A stretch of 64,000 bases of DNA, from the NCBI GenBank assembly GCA_011364965.1, contig RDOB01000001.1:188017-252016 (forward strand), read 5' to 3'. The stretch is from Candidatus Heimdallarchaeota archaeon. GTDB lineage: Archaea; Asgardarchaeota; Heimdallarchaeia; Hodarchaeales; Hodarchaeaceae. Under the pieces are notes generated by a model. That model saw nothing but the letters and a program-made list of their open reading frames with translations, was not told the DNA's origin and made no database searches. A program made the position numbers and the translations under genes. Of the stretch, positions 51,611 to 59,813 are shown in pieces; position 1 is the stretch's first letter, and every line of letters begins with the position of its first letter.

Positions 51611-51954
51611 ATATGTTGAATTACAAAATAAACATTGATCAAAGTTTAGTAACAAAAATTAAACCTGATTATGGGCTTTTAGTCAAACTCAAGAAAACTA
51701 CGAGCTGCTGTAGCATACTTGTTGAACCAGATGTTGAACAGCTTTCATTAGATAAGATATTATCGTTGGAACAAGATGGAAGTGTGATTTTAGTTGATGA
51801 GAACAATATTACAATAGCAATTGAAAAAGAGGTTTTCAAAATTTATCCTGATTATAAAAATCTCGAAATAAATCTATGTGGCATTTTAATTAAGAAACCT
51901 CATATTAATCTTCCTGTTGAACTAATTGAAAAGGACAGATGTTCAAATGAGTGA
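51607..51954 (+). CDS. Small soluble protein with a CC pair, unknown family
   Basis: The 115-residue protein is beta-rich, with KKTTSCCSILVEPD (C34-C35) and further C91 and C112. The pattern vaguely recalls HesB-like or ArsD-like small proteins that carry metalloid or iron on paired cysteines; I would not assign it to either. It overlaps the previous gene by 4 bases (ATGA) and the ccdA-like gene by 8, so the three are translated together. Confidence 0.55.
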   Translation: MNMLNYKINIDQSLVTKIKPDYGLLVKLKKTTSCCSILVEPDVEQLSLDKILSLEQDGSVILVDENNITIAIEKEVFKIYPDYKNLEINLCGILIKKPHINLPVELIEKDRCSNE

Positions 51955-52627
51955 TCTGATATTACTACCCTTAGCTTATATGGCTGGAATTGTTTCCTTC
52001 ATTGGACCATGTCATCTAGCGATGATTCCCATCTTTATTTCTTATCTTTTGGCTAATAAGGATCAAGGATGGTTAAATGGGATTTTAATTGGATGTGCTT
52101 ATACTTTGGGTCTTGCAATAACATTTTCTTTCTTCAATTTTGTGCTACAATTGTTTCCTGAAGCAATTTTCTATTTACCAGTCTTTCGTATAGGTGCAGG
52201 CTTACTGGTGATGACTCTAGCAATAGGCCTTTTAGTTGGATATGATTTTGGGACATCCAAGTTATCAAAATCTGAACTTTTAGAACATCTCTCTAAAAAA
52301 TTTAATCTTCTCGGATTCGGATTATTTGGAATAATTTCTGGCCTCGCCTGGATTCCTTGCTTAACCCCAGTTTTAGCAACTATATTAACTATGATTTCTC
52401 TCAACCAAGATTTCTTATCCGGTTATCTACTTCTTTTCATATATGCATTAGGGCTTGGATCCCCCTATATTGTAATCAGTACTCTTGGTATTCAGATTAA
52501 AAGTACTACACTTGCTCAATGGGTGAAATATGGCATTTGGATCCAACGAGGGTTGGCAATTCTTTTACTCGGATTTGGATTGGTAATACTTTTAGATGGC
52601 GTAAATTTATATCAAATATATCAATAG
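51947..52627 (+). CDS. ccdA: CcdA/DsbD-type membrane thiol transporter
   Basis: CcdA passes electrons from cytoplasmic thioredoxin across the membrane to extracytoplasmic thiol proteins. The 226-residue, six-helix protein has the two membrane cysteines C22 in SFIGPCHLAMIP and C138 in AWIPCLTPVLA, each in the proline-framed CcdA setting. I start it at ATG 51947 rather than 51926, because the earlier codons lie inside the previous gene. Its likely partners are the TlpA-like protein outside and the small thioredoxin at 55.7 kb inside. Confidence 0.88.
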   Translation: MSDLILLPLAYMAGIVSFIGPCHLAMIPIFISYLLANKDQGWLNGILIGCAYTLGLAITFSFFNFVLQLFPEAIFYLPVFRIGAGLLVMTLAIGLLVGYDFGTSKLSKSELLEHLSKKFNLLGFGLFGIISGLAWIPCLTPVLATILTMISLNQDFLSGYLLLFIYALGLGSPYIVISTLGIQIKSTTLAQWVKYGIWIQRGLAILLLGFGLVILLDGVNLYQIYQ

Positions 52628-52711
52628 CTTTTGTGTCTTAAGGGGAAAAATTTAAGACCCCCTAGTAAGGAAAGAGTAAATCTTTTCTTTATTTATAACA
52701 ATCAAGCTAGT

Positions 52712-53104
52712 TCAGTTTTGAAAGTTAATAAACGAATCTAGAAATGCTTTGTTTTTAATTGAAAGGAAAGTTCTCTTTCCTTCTCTGGTTCGTGTTATTA
52801 ATTCTGCATCCTCTAATAAGGAAAGATGATGTGAAACAGTTGCTTGAGCAAGATTGGTAATATATTCAATTTCACAGGGACAGGTTACGCCATTACTTAT
52901 AGCTAATAATATTTGTATTCTCACTTCGTTATTTAAAGCTTTTATTTGCTTTTTTAATGCTATAAACTGTGATTGCCTAGTTAATAGGTTAAGTCGCTTT
53001 TTAAGAAGCTTTATCTCCTCTACTCGGTCAGAGACAGATTTCCATGAGACCAGCTCTTCCTCTAGTAGATCTTTTAATTTTTCTTCGAGTACAGAACCTG
53101 ACAT
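52712..53104 (-). CDS. arsR: ArsR-family transcriptional repressor
   Basis: The 130-residue protein has a long N-terminal coiled coil of about 55 residues, unusual for ArsR proteins, then a winged helix: NNEVRIQILLAISNGVTCPCEIEYI followed by ATVSHHLSLLEDAELI in the recognition part (both split by short loops). C75-x-C77 matches the metalloid site of classical ArsR (ELCVCDL). Binding of As(III) should release it from DNA. It is divergent from the permease gene over palindromic DNA. Confidence 0.88.
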   Translation of the reverse strand: MSGSVLEEKLKDLLEEELVSWKSVSDRVEEIKLLKKRLNLLTRQSQFIALKKQIKALNNEVRIQILLAISNGVTCPCEIEYITNLAQATVSHHLSLLEDAELITRTREGKRTFLSIKNKAFLDSFINFQN

Positions 53105-53136
53105 TTCAGTAGATCAGAGTCCGAATTGGATTATAA

Positions 53137-53184
53137 ATATTTCGATTTGTCGATATGTTTATATATCGAAGCTTTTCGATATAT
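53137..53184. promoter_or_regulatory. ArsR operator pair between arsR and the permease gene
   Basis: ATATATCGAA (53161-53170) and TTCGATATAT (53175-53184) form a perfect 10-bp inverted repeat with a 4-base spacer. A weaker copy, ATATTTCGA with TCGATAT, lies at 53137-53155. They cover TATA-like sequences for both directions (TTTATATA at about 53158-53165; TTATAAATA on the other side), so binding would shut both promoters. Confidence 0.7.
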
Positions 53185-53217
53185 CAGTTAGAAAAATGCC
53201 CTTGAAGGAATCTTAAG

Positions 53218-54603
53218 ATGGCTGGCATTGTATCAATAATTCAAGGAGCACTAGAAAGTGCTCTTATTACTCTACTAGATTATCTTTCTTTGCATGTTCT
53301 GTTATGTCTTATTCCGGCCTTTTTTATTGCAGGAGCAATGGCCTATTTTATTCCCAAAGATGTCATTACTCGCTATATGGGGAAGGATGCAGACCCTAAA
53401 ATAGCATATCCAATGGCAACAGCAGGTGGGTTTCTCTTAGCAGTCTGCAGTTGCACAGTATTACCTTTGTTTGTAGGAATTTGGAAGCGTGGAGCTGGAT
53501 TAGGCCCAGCAATAACATTTTTATTCGTTGCTCCAGCAGTTAATATTTTAGCTTTAACATACACTGGTACATTAATTGGAATGGATATTGCAATCGCAAG
53601 AGGCGTTTTAGCGATCGTTTTTGCAATTTCAATAGGATTGATTATGGCCAAAGTCTTTGGAAAAGAAATAAATTCAATTAATTCCCATTATAATGACCCT
53701 AGTACTATATCAGTCTCTGCAAAACCACTAAATGAGGTAATTAATGATGAACCAAGAGTAGGGTTCCCTACAATCGATATCATCCTGATACTTGGATTAG
53801 GCCTTTGCTCACTTCTACTTGCTACATTGGATTCCAATATGATAAGAATTATTGGGGAGAGTTTCTTTTTGGAAACACCCATAGTGAATCTTGTTTTTCA
53901 GACTCCCGCCTTACTTCAAACTTTTATTTACTTGATAGGTTTGTTTATCCTTGTGATGATAACATACAAGATTTCAAGTAAAGAATTGAGATTATTTCTT
54001 TGGTTAATCTATGTACTAATGACAGGAACCTCTCAAATCACGTACTTCACAGAGGATTTAACTATATTTGGACTTCTTATAATTCCTGCTATTAGTAATA
54101 TGGTTATCAAAGTTATACTAACAAGTATAGTAGCTTTGGGGGTGTTAATATATGTTTGGAAGCTGTTTGAGAAGGTAGACGTGAATGCTTGGATGATGGA
54201 GACATGGATTTTTATAAAATCAATTTTCCCATTAATAATTAGTGGAGTCGTAATTGCGGGGTTTGTAAGATTTTTTATACCTCCTGAAATTATTGTTGGA
54301 TTAGTAGGCAGCAATACTGTGCTTGCAAACCTTATTGGTGTGTTATTTGGGGTATTAATGTACTTTCCAACATTAATGGAGGTTCCTGTTGCTCGAATAT
54401 TCTTAGACCTAGGTATGGCACGCGGGCCATTATTAGCTTATCTCTTAGCTGATCCTGAGTTATCCTTACAAAGTATTTTGGTTACCCGTAAGTATCTAGG
54501 TGATCGAAAGAATACTGTGTATATAATACTTGTAACTATTGTCACAACCATCTCAGGATTAATATTTGGATTCTTTTTAGGTCAAGGAATTGGTTTATGG
54601 TGA
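53218..54603 (+). CDS. arsP: ArsP/UPF0718-type permease
   Basis: The 461-residue membrane protein has about ten helices. AVCSCTVLPLFVGIWKRGAG contains C77-x-C79 and the signature of the UPF0718/ArsP permeases, followed by GPAITFLFVAPAVNI. ArsP exports methylated trivalent organoarsenicals; other UPF0718 members carry different ions. It is the first gene of the plus-strand ars operon, with acr3 35 bases later and a small thioredoxin after that. The arsenic context makes ArsP the best guess. Confidence 0.85.
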   Translation: MAGIVSIIQGALESALITLLDYLSLHVLLCLIPAFFIAGAMAYFIPKDVITRYMGKDADPKIAYPMATAGGFLLAVCSCTVLPLFVGIWKRGAGLGPAITFLFVAPAVNILALTYTGTLIGMDIAIARGVLAIVFAISIGLIMAKVFGKEINSINSHYNDPSTISVSAKPLNEVINDEPRVGFPTIDIILILGLGLCSLLLATLDSNMIRIIGESFFLETPIVNLVFQTPALLQTFIYLIGLFILVMITYKISSKELRLFLWLIYVLMTGTSQITYFTEDLTIFGLLIIPAISNMVIKVILTSIVALGVLIYVWKLFEKVDVNAWMMETWIFIKSIFPLIISGVVIAGFVRFFIPPEIIVGLVGSNTVLANLIGVLFGVLMYFPTLMEVPVARIFLDLGMARGPLLAYLLADPELSLQSILVTRKYLGDRKNTVYIILVTIVTTISGLIFGFFLGQGIGLW

Positions 54604-54637
54604 ATTAGAACTAAGTTATCATTTGAGGTTTTAAAAA

Positions 54638-55690
54638 ATGAGTACAACAAAAATTGTAACAGAAGAAATGTCTATATTAGACAAATTCCTCCCTTTATTA
54701 ATAATTGGAGCCATGGTTCTAGGATTATTCATGAATCGATTAGTACCCAATATTCAGGATATTTTTAGCCAAGTACAAATCGATACAGTTTCGCTCCCTA
54801 TCGCCATAGGTCTACTCTGGATGATGTATCCAGTATTAGCTAAGGTACAGTATGAGAAAATTCCTCATGCACTCCAAGAATATAAGCTCTTTGGTACATC
54901 ACTTGTTCAAAACTGGATCATTGGCCCGATTTTTATGACATTCCTAGCATGGGTATTCTTAGCGAATTATCCAGGGTATCGAGAGGGAATAATCCTTGTT
55001 GGATTGGCACGTTGTATTGCGATGGTTCTAATTTGGAATATGCTGGCTGGAGGAGATGCAGAGAAATGTGCTATCCTTGTAGCTCTTAATAGTGTTTTTC
55101 AAATTTTCTTTTATGCCATTTATGCTTGGATATTCATTGGGATAACGAATATCAACATATTAGATATTGCCCGAAGTGTCTTTATTTTCTTAGGAATCCC
55201 TTTAATTGCTGGTTTCTTAACCAGGGAAATATTAAGGCGACAGAAAGGAGAGAATTGGTATACTAGTGTCTTCATTCCGAAACTTGGACCAACAGCTATC
55301 ATTGGTTTATTATTCACAGTGGTAGCTATGTTTTCTATGCAGGGAGAGAAAATTCTTGGCCAACCATTAGATATCTTAATAATTGCTATTCCTCTCTTCA
55401 TCTACTTCATTGGAATGTTCCTAATAAGCTTTCTAGTCTCATTTCTCCTAAAGTTTAGGTATCCTGAAACAGTTACCCTCTCATTTACAGCTGCCTCAAA
55501 TAATTTTGAACTCGCTATCGCGGTCGCTATCGCCACTTTCGGGATCAATTCAGATCAGGCGTTAGCTACTGTTGTCGGGCCTCTGATCGAGGTACCTGTA
55601 TTATTATTATTGGTGTATCTGGCTCTTTGGCTTAAGCAATATCTTTTCAAGACTGAATTGCCAAGTCCTCAACCAAGTCGTATTTCGTGA
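54638..55690 (+). CDS. acr3: Arsenite efflux transporter Acr3
   Basis: Acr3 pumps As(OH)3 out of the cell using the membrane potential. The 350-residue protein has ten helices and the hallmark VGLARCIAMVLIWNMLAGGD, with the essential C126. The second conserved region (TLSFTAASNNFELAIAVAIA) is also intact. It lies between the ArsP-type permease and the thioredoxin gene. Confidence 0.95.
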   Translation: MSTTKIVTEEMSILDKFLPLLIIGAMVLGLFMNRLVPNIQDIFSQVQIDTVSLPIAIGLLWMMYPVLAKVQYEKIPHALQEYKLFGTSLVQNWIIGPIFMTFLAWVFLANYPGYREGIILVGLARCIAMVLIWNMLAGGDAEKCAILVALNSVFQIFFYAIYAWIFIGITNINILDIARSVFIFLGIPLIAGFLTREILRRQKGENWYTSVFIPKLGPTAIIGLLFTVVAMFSMQGEKILGQPLDILIIAIPLFIYFIGMFLISFLVSFLLKFRYPETVTLSFTAASNNFELAIAVAIATFGINSDQALATVVGPLIEVPVLLLLVYLALWLKQYLFKTELPSPQPSRIS

Positions 55691-55735
55691 AATAAAAGGT
55701 AATGTATAAATCAAAAGAACGGAGGTTTAATGGAT

Positions 55736-55984
55736 ATGACAAAAGTGTTAGAAGTTTTTGGTCCAGGTTGTGCAAAATGCAAGGCATTGAAAAAAAGTAC
55801 TGAAGAAGCAGTTGAAATATTAGGCTGGCACGATGTAAAAATTCTCTATAATACTGATATGGCTGAAGTAATCCAAAGGGGAATTACTGCTACCCCAGCA
55901 TTGGCCATTGATGGGAAAATAGTGCTGTCTGGTCGGTACCTTCCTGCCAACAAACTTGTCCAACTACTTCAAGAAAATGAGTGA
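55736..55984 (+). CDS. Small thioredoxin-like protein
   Basis: The 82-residue protein has VFGPGCAKCKALKK with C12-x2-C15 and ITATPALAIDGK with the cis-Pro, typical of the short archaeal thioredoxin/glutaredoxin-like (MTH895) family. Such genes often accompany UPF0718 permease genes. It may reduce pentavalent arsenic or feed CcdA. I start at ATG 55736; an ATG two codons earlier (55730) is possible. GGAGG precedes it. Confidence 0.85.
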   Translation: MTKVLEVFGPGCAKCKALKKSTEEAVEILGWHDVKILYNTDMAEVIQRGITATPALAIDGKIVLSGRYLPANKLVQLLQENE

Positions 55985-56138
55985 ACCTATCTAATGAATG
56001 AGATTAAATATGGTAATACTGAAGTGGCTTATGCCGTAGGAGCTTGTGGATATTCATTTGCGGTTTAGATTGGAAAAATCTGGAATTTTTTCATAAAAAA
56101 TAAAAACCAACTTGAAACTACAAGTTAGATCAGGAGTA

Positions 56139-57836
56139 TTAATAGATTCTTTTAACACGCAATTCAGAACCAGAATTTATCACCACTAGTCCATCAACGG
56201 TACCAGAGTCAGAGATGATAAAGTTTACGTCTATAATAGTCCCCGTTCCTAGGTGATAACCTGTGAATTCCCTTTCTGATTTGGGCATAAGTAAAATCGA
56301 ATAGGTTACCGGAAAAGCCCCTGTAATTTCGGTAATCCCTATATCGTTCCAGTAAAACCGATAATATTCAAGTTCTTGATCGAATTTGATGACGAATGAT
56401 GTAGAAGCCGTGTCCGGGGTCTCTAACCACCATATTGGAGTCGTTCCTATGATCTGATAACCTGTACATCTTCTCCGGTTATTAGCTGAAATGAATTTCT
56501 TCTTTAACAAGAAAACCTTAAAGTTCTCAAACCGATCTTTTTCAGCCAGAAAGTCCTTGAAATATTTGTAATTATCATTTAAAATTCCTTCCACGATGGT
56601 CTCCGTTTTTTTAGAAAGCTCATCATATAGAAGACTACTTCTCTTTGAAGAAACAAGTAGATTAACTGCTTCCTGTCCGATAGCCTTCACCCTTAGCTTA
56701 TTATTGATGATATCCACAGTAAACTTGTCACCAGAAGGAAACAAATAAACTCCCGTATATCGATCTAAAAAATTGTTTTCTACCCAGTAGCAGTTGTTTG
56801 GTGGTAATGAAAAAATGGCTGTTTTGTCTAAAATCAGCTCTTGTAGTTTGATTTTCATAACATCAGCTAAGTATATGTTATCAATCCATCTATTGCATAG
56901 CAAGATGGTTATCACGTCTTTATCCACAAACCAGCTAGCGTCACAACTGAAACCGAGGTAATTTGCACCATCATGACCTCTTATCAGACCATATTTAGTT
57001 GAATTAGTGATTTCCCATCCATAAGCATAATCATCCAGATAAGGTGTCCACATTTTCTTTTTGGATGTTTCTGAAAGTATTTTCCTACCTTTCAAAGCCA
57101 AAAACCACTTGAATAAATCACCAATCGTTGTACAAACTCCTCCACTGCCAATATGCGGCCAAGATGGCTCTGGCCAAGTTCTGGGTGAACCATTGTCTAC
57201 TTTACCTGTATAAGCGTGAGCAATTCTGTTGATATCCCACGAGGTATCACCGTACCACCCAGTATTCGTCATGTCAGCGGGAATAAATACGTTTTGAGTC
57301 ACGTACTTTCTAAAAGACTGACCCGTGAGCTCCTCGATAATAATTGCTAGCAAAGAATAGCTAGGATTAGAATAATTGAAGCTCTTCCCTGGTTCTGCGA
57401 GAAGTTTCGATTCGAGGACTCCCTTGATAAAATCACTCTGGTCGTAGAAATCAAAGTCACCACCATAAAACCGTGGTAATCCCGATGTGTGACTTAATAG
57501 GTGATGGATGGTAATAGATCTTTTATCAGCAGGAATCGTAAGGAAATTGCTGATAGGATCACTGGTTTTCAAAAATCCTTGCTCCTCAAGTTGGAGAATC
57601 GCAGCTACAGTGAATTGCTTGCTTATCGATCCAATATCGAAAATAGTCTCAATAGTGTTACGAATGCGTTTTTTGACATTTGCATATCCGTACCCAGAGT
57701 AGAGATAAGGTTGATCACCTTTAGCAATAAGAACAGTTCCAGAAAAACCGAAATTCACAACTCTAGCGAGGTAATTATTGGCAATGGAACCTGTTTTTCC
57801 ATGGATTATGCTACAATCTCGGGAGAGCATTAACAC
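56139..57836 (-). CDS. Class C beta-lactamase-like serine hydrolase
   Basis: The catalytic domain has S70-x-x-K73 (DIGSISKQFT), a Y-x-N motif (FNYSNPSYSLL) and the HxG-type HDGAN, which together define the penicillin-binding-protein/class C fold. The C-terminal 220 residues are beta-rich and of unknown role. Archaea lack peptidoglycan, so it is probably an esterase or peptidase. No signal peptide is visible, so it looks cytosolic. It opens at GTG 57836 with an ATG two codons later. The 565-residue length is above the family norm. Confidence 0.85.
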   Translation of the reverse strand: MLMLSRDCSIIHGKTGSIANNYLARVVNFGFSGTVLIAKGDQPYLYSGYGYANVKKRIRNTIETIFDIGSISKQFTVAAILQLEEQGFLKTSDPISNFLTIPADKRSITIHHLLSHTSGLPRFYGGDFDFYDQSDFIKGVLESKLLAEPGKSFNYSNPSYSLLAIIIEELTGQSFRKYVTQNVFIPADMTNTGWYGDTSWDINRIAHAYTGKVDNGSPRTWPEPSWPHIGSGGVCTTIGDLFKWFLALKGRKILSETSKKKMWTPYLDDYAYGWEITNSTKYGLIRGHDGANYLGFSCDASWFVDKDVITILLCNRWIDNIYLADVMKIKLQELILDKTAIFSLPPNNCYWVENNFLDRYTGVYLFPSGDKFTVDIINNKLRVKAIGQEAVNLLVSSKRSSLLYDELSKKTETIVEGILNDNYKYFKDFLAEKDRFENFKVFLLKKKFISANNRRRCTGYQIIGTTPIWWLETPDTASTSFVIKFDQELEYYRFYWNDIGITEITGAFPVTYSILLMPKSEREFTGYHLGTGTIIDVNFIISDSGTVDGLVVINSGSELRVKRIY

Positions 57837-58303
57837 TTCCTTTGTTATTTCATTTAAAATCCATTCTATTCAGGAGTCAAGAAAGTAGTAAAAATCACAC
57901 GAATAAAGATGCTTGAAAGATAAAATAAATTTAATGTATCAGTACAGACATTATCCATCAACTGGAATTACTTTGTCAGAGGAGAGGTGGACTACGAAAA
58001 AATTTAAGCAGTCATTTTCACCTAATAACGCATGAAATAACCAATGAAAATAAAATGATTAGCATTTTTTTCAGCTTGATGGAGAGTACTATGGTATTGT
58101 TTACAGTTTCGATCTAAAGACTATTCATTGGAAAATGATATCTCTGAAGAATAATATTAACAATATACGGCCATTACTATCCCAGAAAGGATGAATGCAC
58201 AGAAACTTGCAGTGAACTGGAACCACAAGCTCCACGGGATGAATTTCCTCACACATAGGAGAATTTATCAATAAAATTATCCATAGACGAATCGGAGTTT
58301 TTG
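57837..58303. other. Interval holding a Fic remnant
   Basis: Apart from the short Fic-like frame at 58125-58256, nothing is recognisable. GGAG at 58294-58297 is the ribosome binding site for the following plus-strand gene. Confidence 0.4.
58125..58256 (-). pseudogene. Remnant of a Fic-domain gene
   Basis: A 43-codon frame reads EEIHPVELVVPVHCKF and then CIHPFWDSNGRILL. The second part is the Fic motif HPFx(D/E)GNGR with Gly changed to Ser; the first is the helix that precedes it in Fic proteins. Fic enzymes AMPylate or otherwise modify proteins. The rest of the domain is missing on both sides, so this is a fragment. Confidence 0.6.
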
Positions 58304-59782
58304 ATGCAAGATAAAATTACTTTATTTCAGGAAGTAAGTACCTATGGGTGGAGACTTTTGTATGTTCAAAATATCCTAATAATCATCGCGATCTTGTTTT
58401 TTCCTCCTCAATTCTTTTTTTTATTCTTTTCTTGGCAATTAGCATATATTCTAGGAGGAATAATTAATTTAACCTTCACATTCGCAATTATTATAGATTT
58501 AATTGCGATTTTACTGATTTGTATTAGTTATGGAGCTATTAGTTATTATTCTGAGGAAAAACAATCTCAATGGAGGTTAATAACAATGATATTAGGGTTG
58601 TGTTGGGTTGGATTGTCTTTCATTTGGAGAATAAACCTGTTCATTTATGGACCCTATGACATTGGTTTCAGTATGAGGAGTCTAATTGCAACCCCATTCT
58701 TTGGCACTATTATATTTGAAAATCCAATATTATTTTTTATTCTATTAGTTGCTAGTCTGTTATTTTTAGCATTTTTTTACTCTAATGATATGTTATTATT
58801 CTCGAAACAGCCAGAACTACGTATCAAAGGATCTAATATCAATATTGGTACTTTTTATGGCTTTTGCAATCTTTTTGGAGCTTCATTACTTATTTTCTAT
58901 TTTAATTATTCTACCAAAGTAGATTCATTCAATGTGCCTTTAAGCCCCTTGTGGGTGATTCAACTCGCAATTTTCATTAAATTGATTATTACTCCAATTC
59001 TAGGGATACGAACATGTAGGAAATCTATGAGTTCCCAAATCCATGAACAGGAGGTAACACCAGTTGCATTTTCAATTCTCCACGAACCTTTTTCATGGTT
59101 AAGGAATATTTGGCACATTTCTGGAAAATCACGACTCTTACCAAGTAAAAGCACTTCATTAATATTTAGCGGGCTTTTATTAGTACTTTTACTCTTTCCA
59201 CTCTCTCCCTTCTCCATTCATCATCTTATTCCTCAACCTACTATTAAAGGACCCTTCATTTATCGAAATTATTCAAACAATGAGGCTTTAGCAGCATTAG
59301 AGTACTTAGAATCCGCATCAATTGCAGGGATAACTGGATGTCCTCCAATATACTCCATGGAAAATGAAACAATGTCATTTTTTCTTGATCGAATTACTAA
59401 AGGAATTTCCATTGAAGGTTCTTCGTTTCATCCATACGCGTATACTTTCATCTGGAATGTTTCTCTAAAGGAAACTGATTTTCCCACTCTAAATTATTCG
59501 ACGGTCGATATAAATTGGCTTGATTCAGTAGTAAACTGCTTCACATGGTGGGAAAATTCGACATATCATCATATTTCAACACTTTGGGGAGATGAACTTA
59601 ATGAAACTACATTCTATAAATATTCCGCTATGGTGAAATGGGTTTATTACGGGTGGTTTAAATATTCAGAAGTATTTGGAGAGGTAGGGGCTCATTATAT
59701 TGATGTGAAACAATTAATGTATTTATCTGCAAATTTTCAGATCCTTTCTATTGCCAATTTATGGGGTCATGCCGTCGCATAA
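58304..59782 (+). CDS. Multi-pass membrane protein with C-terminal extracytoplasmic domain
   Basis: Six or seven membrane helices fill residues 15-240, another lies near 285-305, and a soluble domain of about 180 residues with many N-x-S/T sites and Trp/Tyr follows. I recognise no family. The ATG at 58304 is behind CGGAG; a TTG one codon earlier is less likely. The protein ends NLWGHAVA without clear closure, so it may be shortened. It converges on the beta-helix gene. Confidence 0.55.
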   Translation: MQDKITLFQEVSTYGWRLLYVQNILIIIAILFFPPQFFFLFFSWQLAYILGGIINLTFTFAIIIDLIAILLICISYGAISYYSEEKQSQWRLITMILGLCWVGLSFIWRINLFIYGPYDIGFSMRSLIATPFFGTIIFENPILFFILLVASLLFLAFFYSNDMLLFSKQPELRIKGSNINIGTFYGFCNLFGASLLIFYFNYSTKVDSFNVPLSPLWVIQLAIFIKLIITPILGIRTCRKSMSSQIHEQEVTPVAFSILHEPFSWLRNIWHISGKSRLLPSKSTSLIFSGLLLVLLLFPLSPFSIHHLIPQPTIKGPFIYRNYSNNEALAALEYLESASIAGITGCPPIYSMENETMSFFLDRITKGISIEGSSFHPYAYTFIWNVSLKETDFPTLNYSTVDINWLDSVVNCFTWWENSTYHHISTLWGDELNETTFYKYSAMVKWVYYGWFKYSEVFGEVGAHYIDVKQLMYLSANFQILSIANLWGHAVA

Positions 59783-59813
59783 AATATAAGGTTGAAAGAT
59801 TTCTTGGAGAAAG

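Noticed and set aside
55994..56068. 24-codon frame after the thioredoxin gene (MNEIKYGNTEVAYAVGACGY...)
   Set aside because: It is short, has no good ribosome binding site and one cysteine only; no family match comes to mind.
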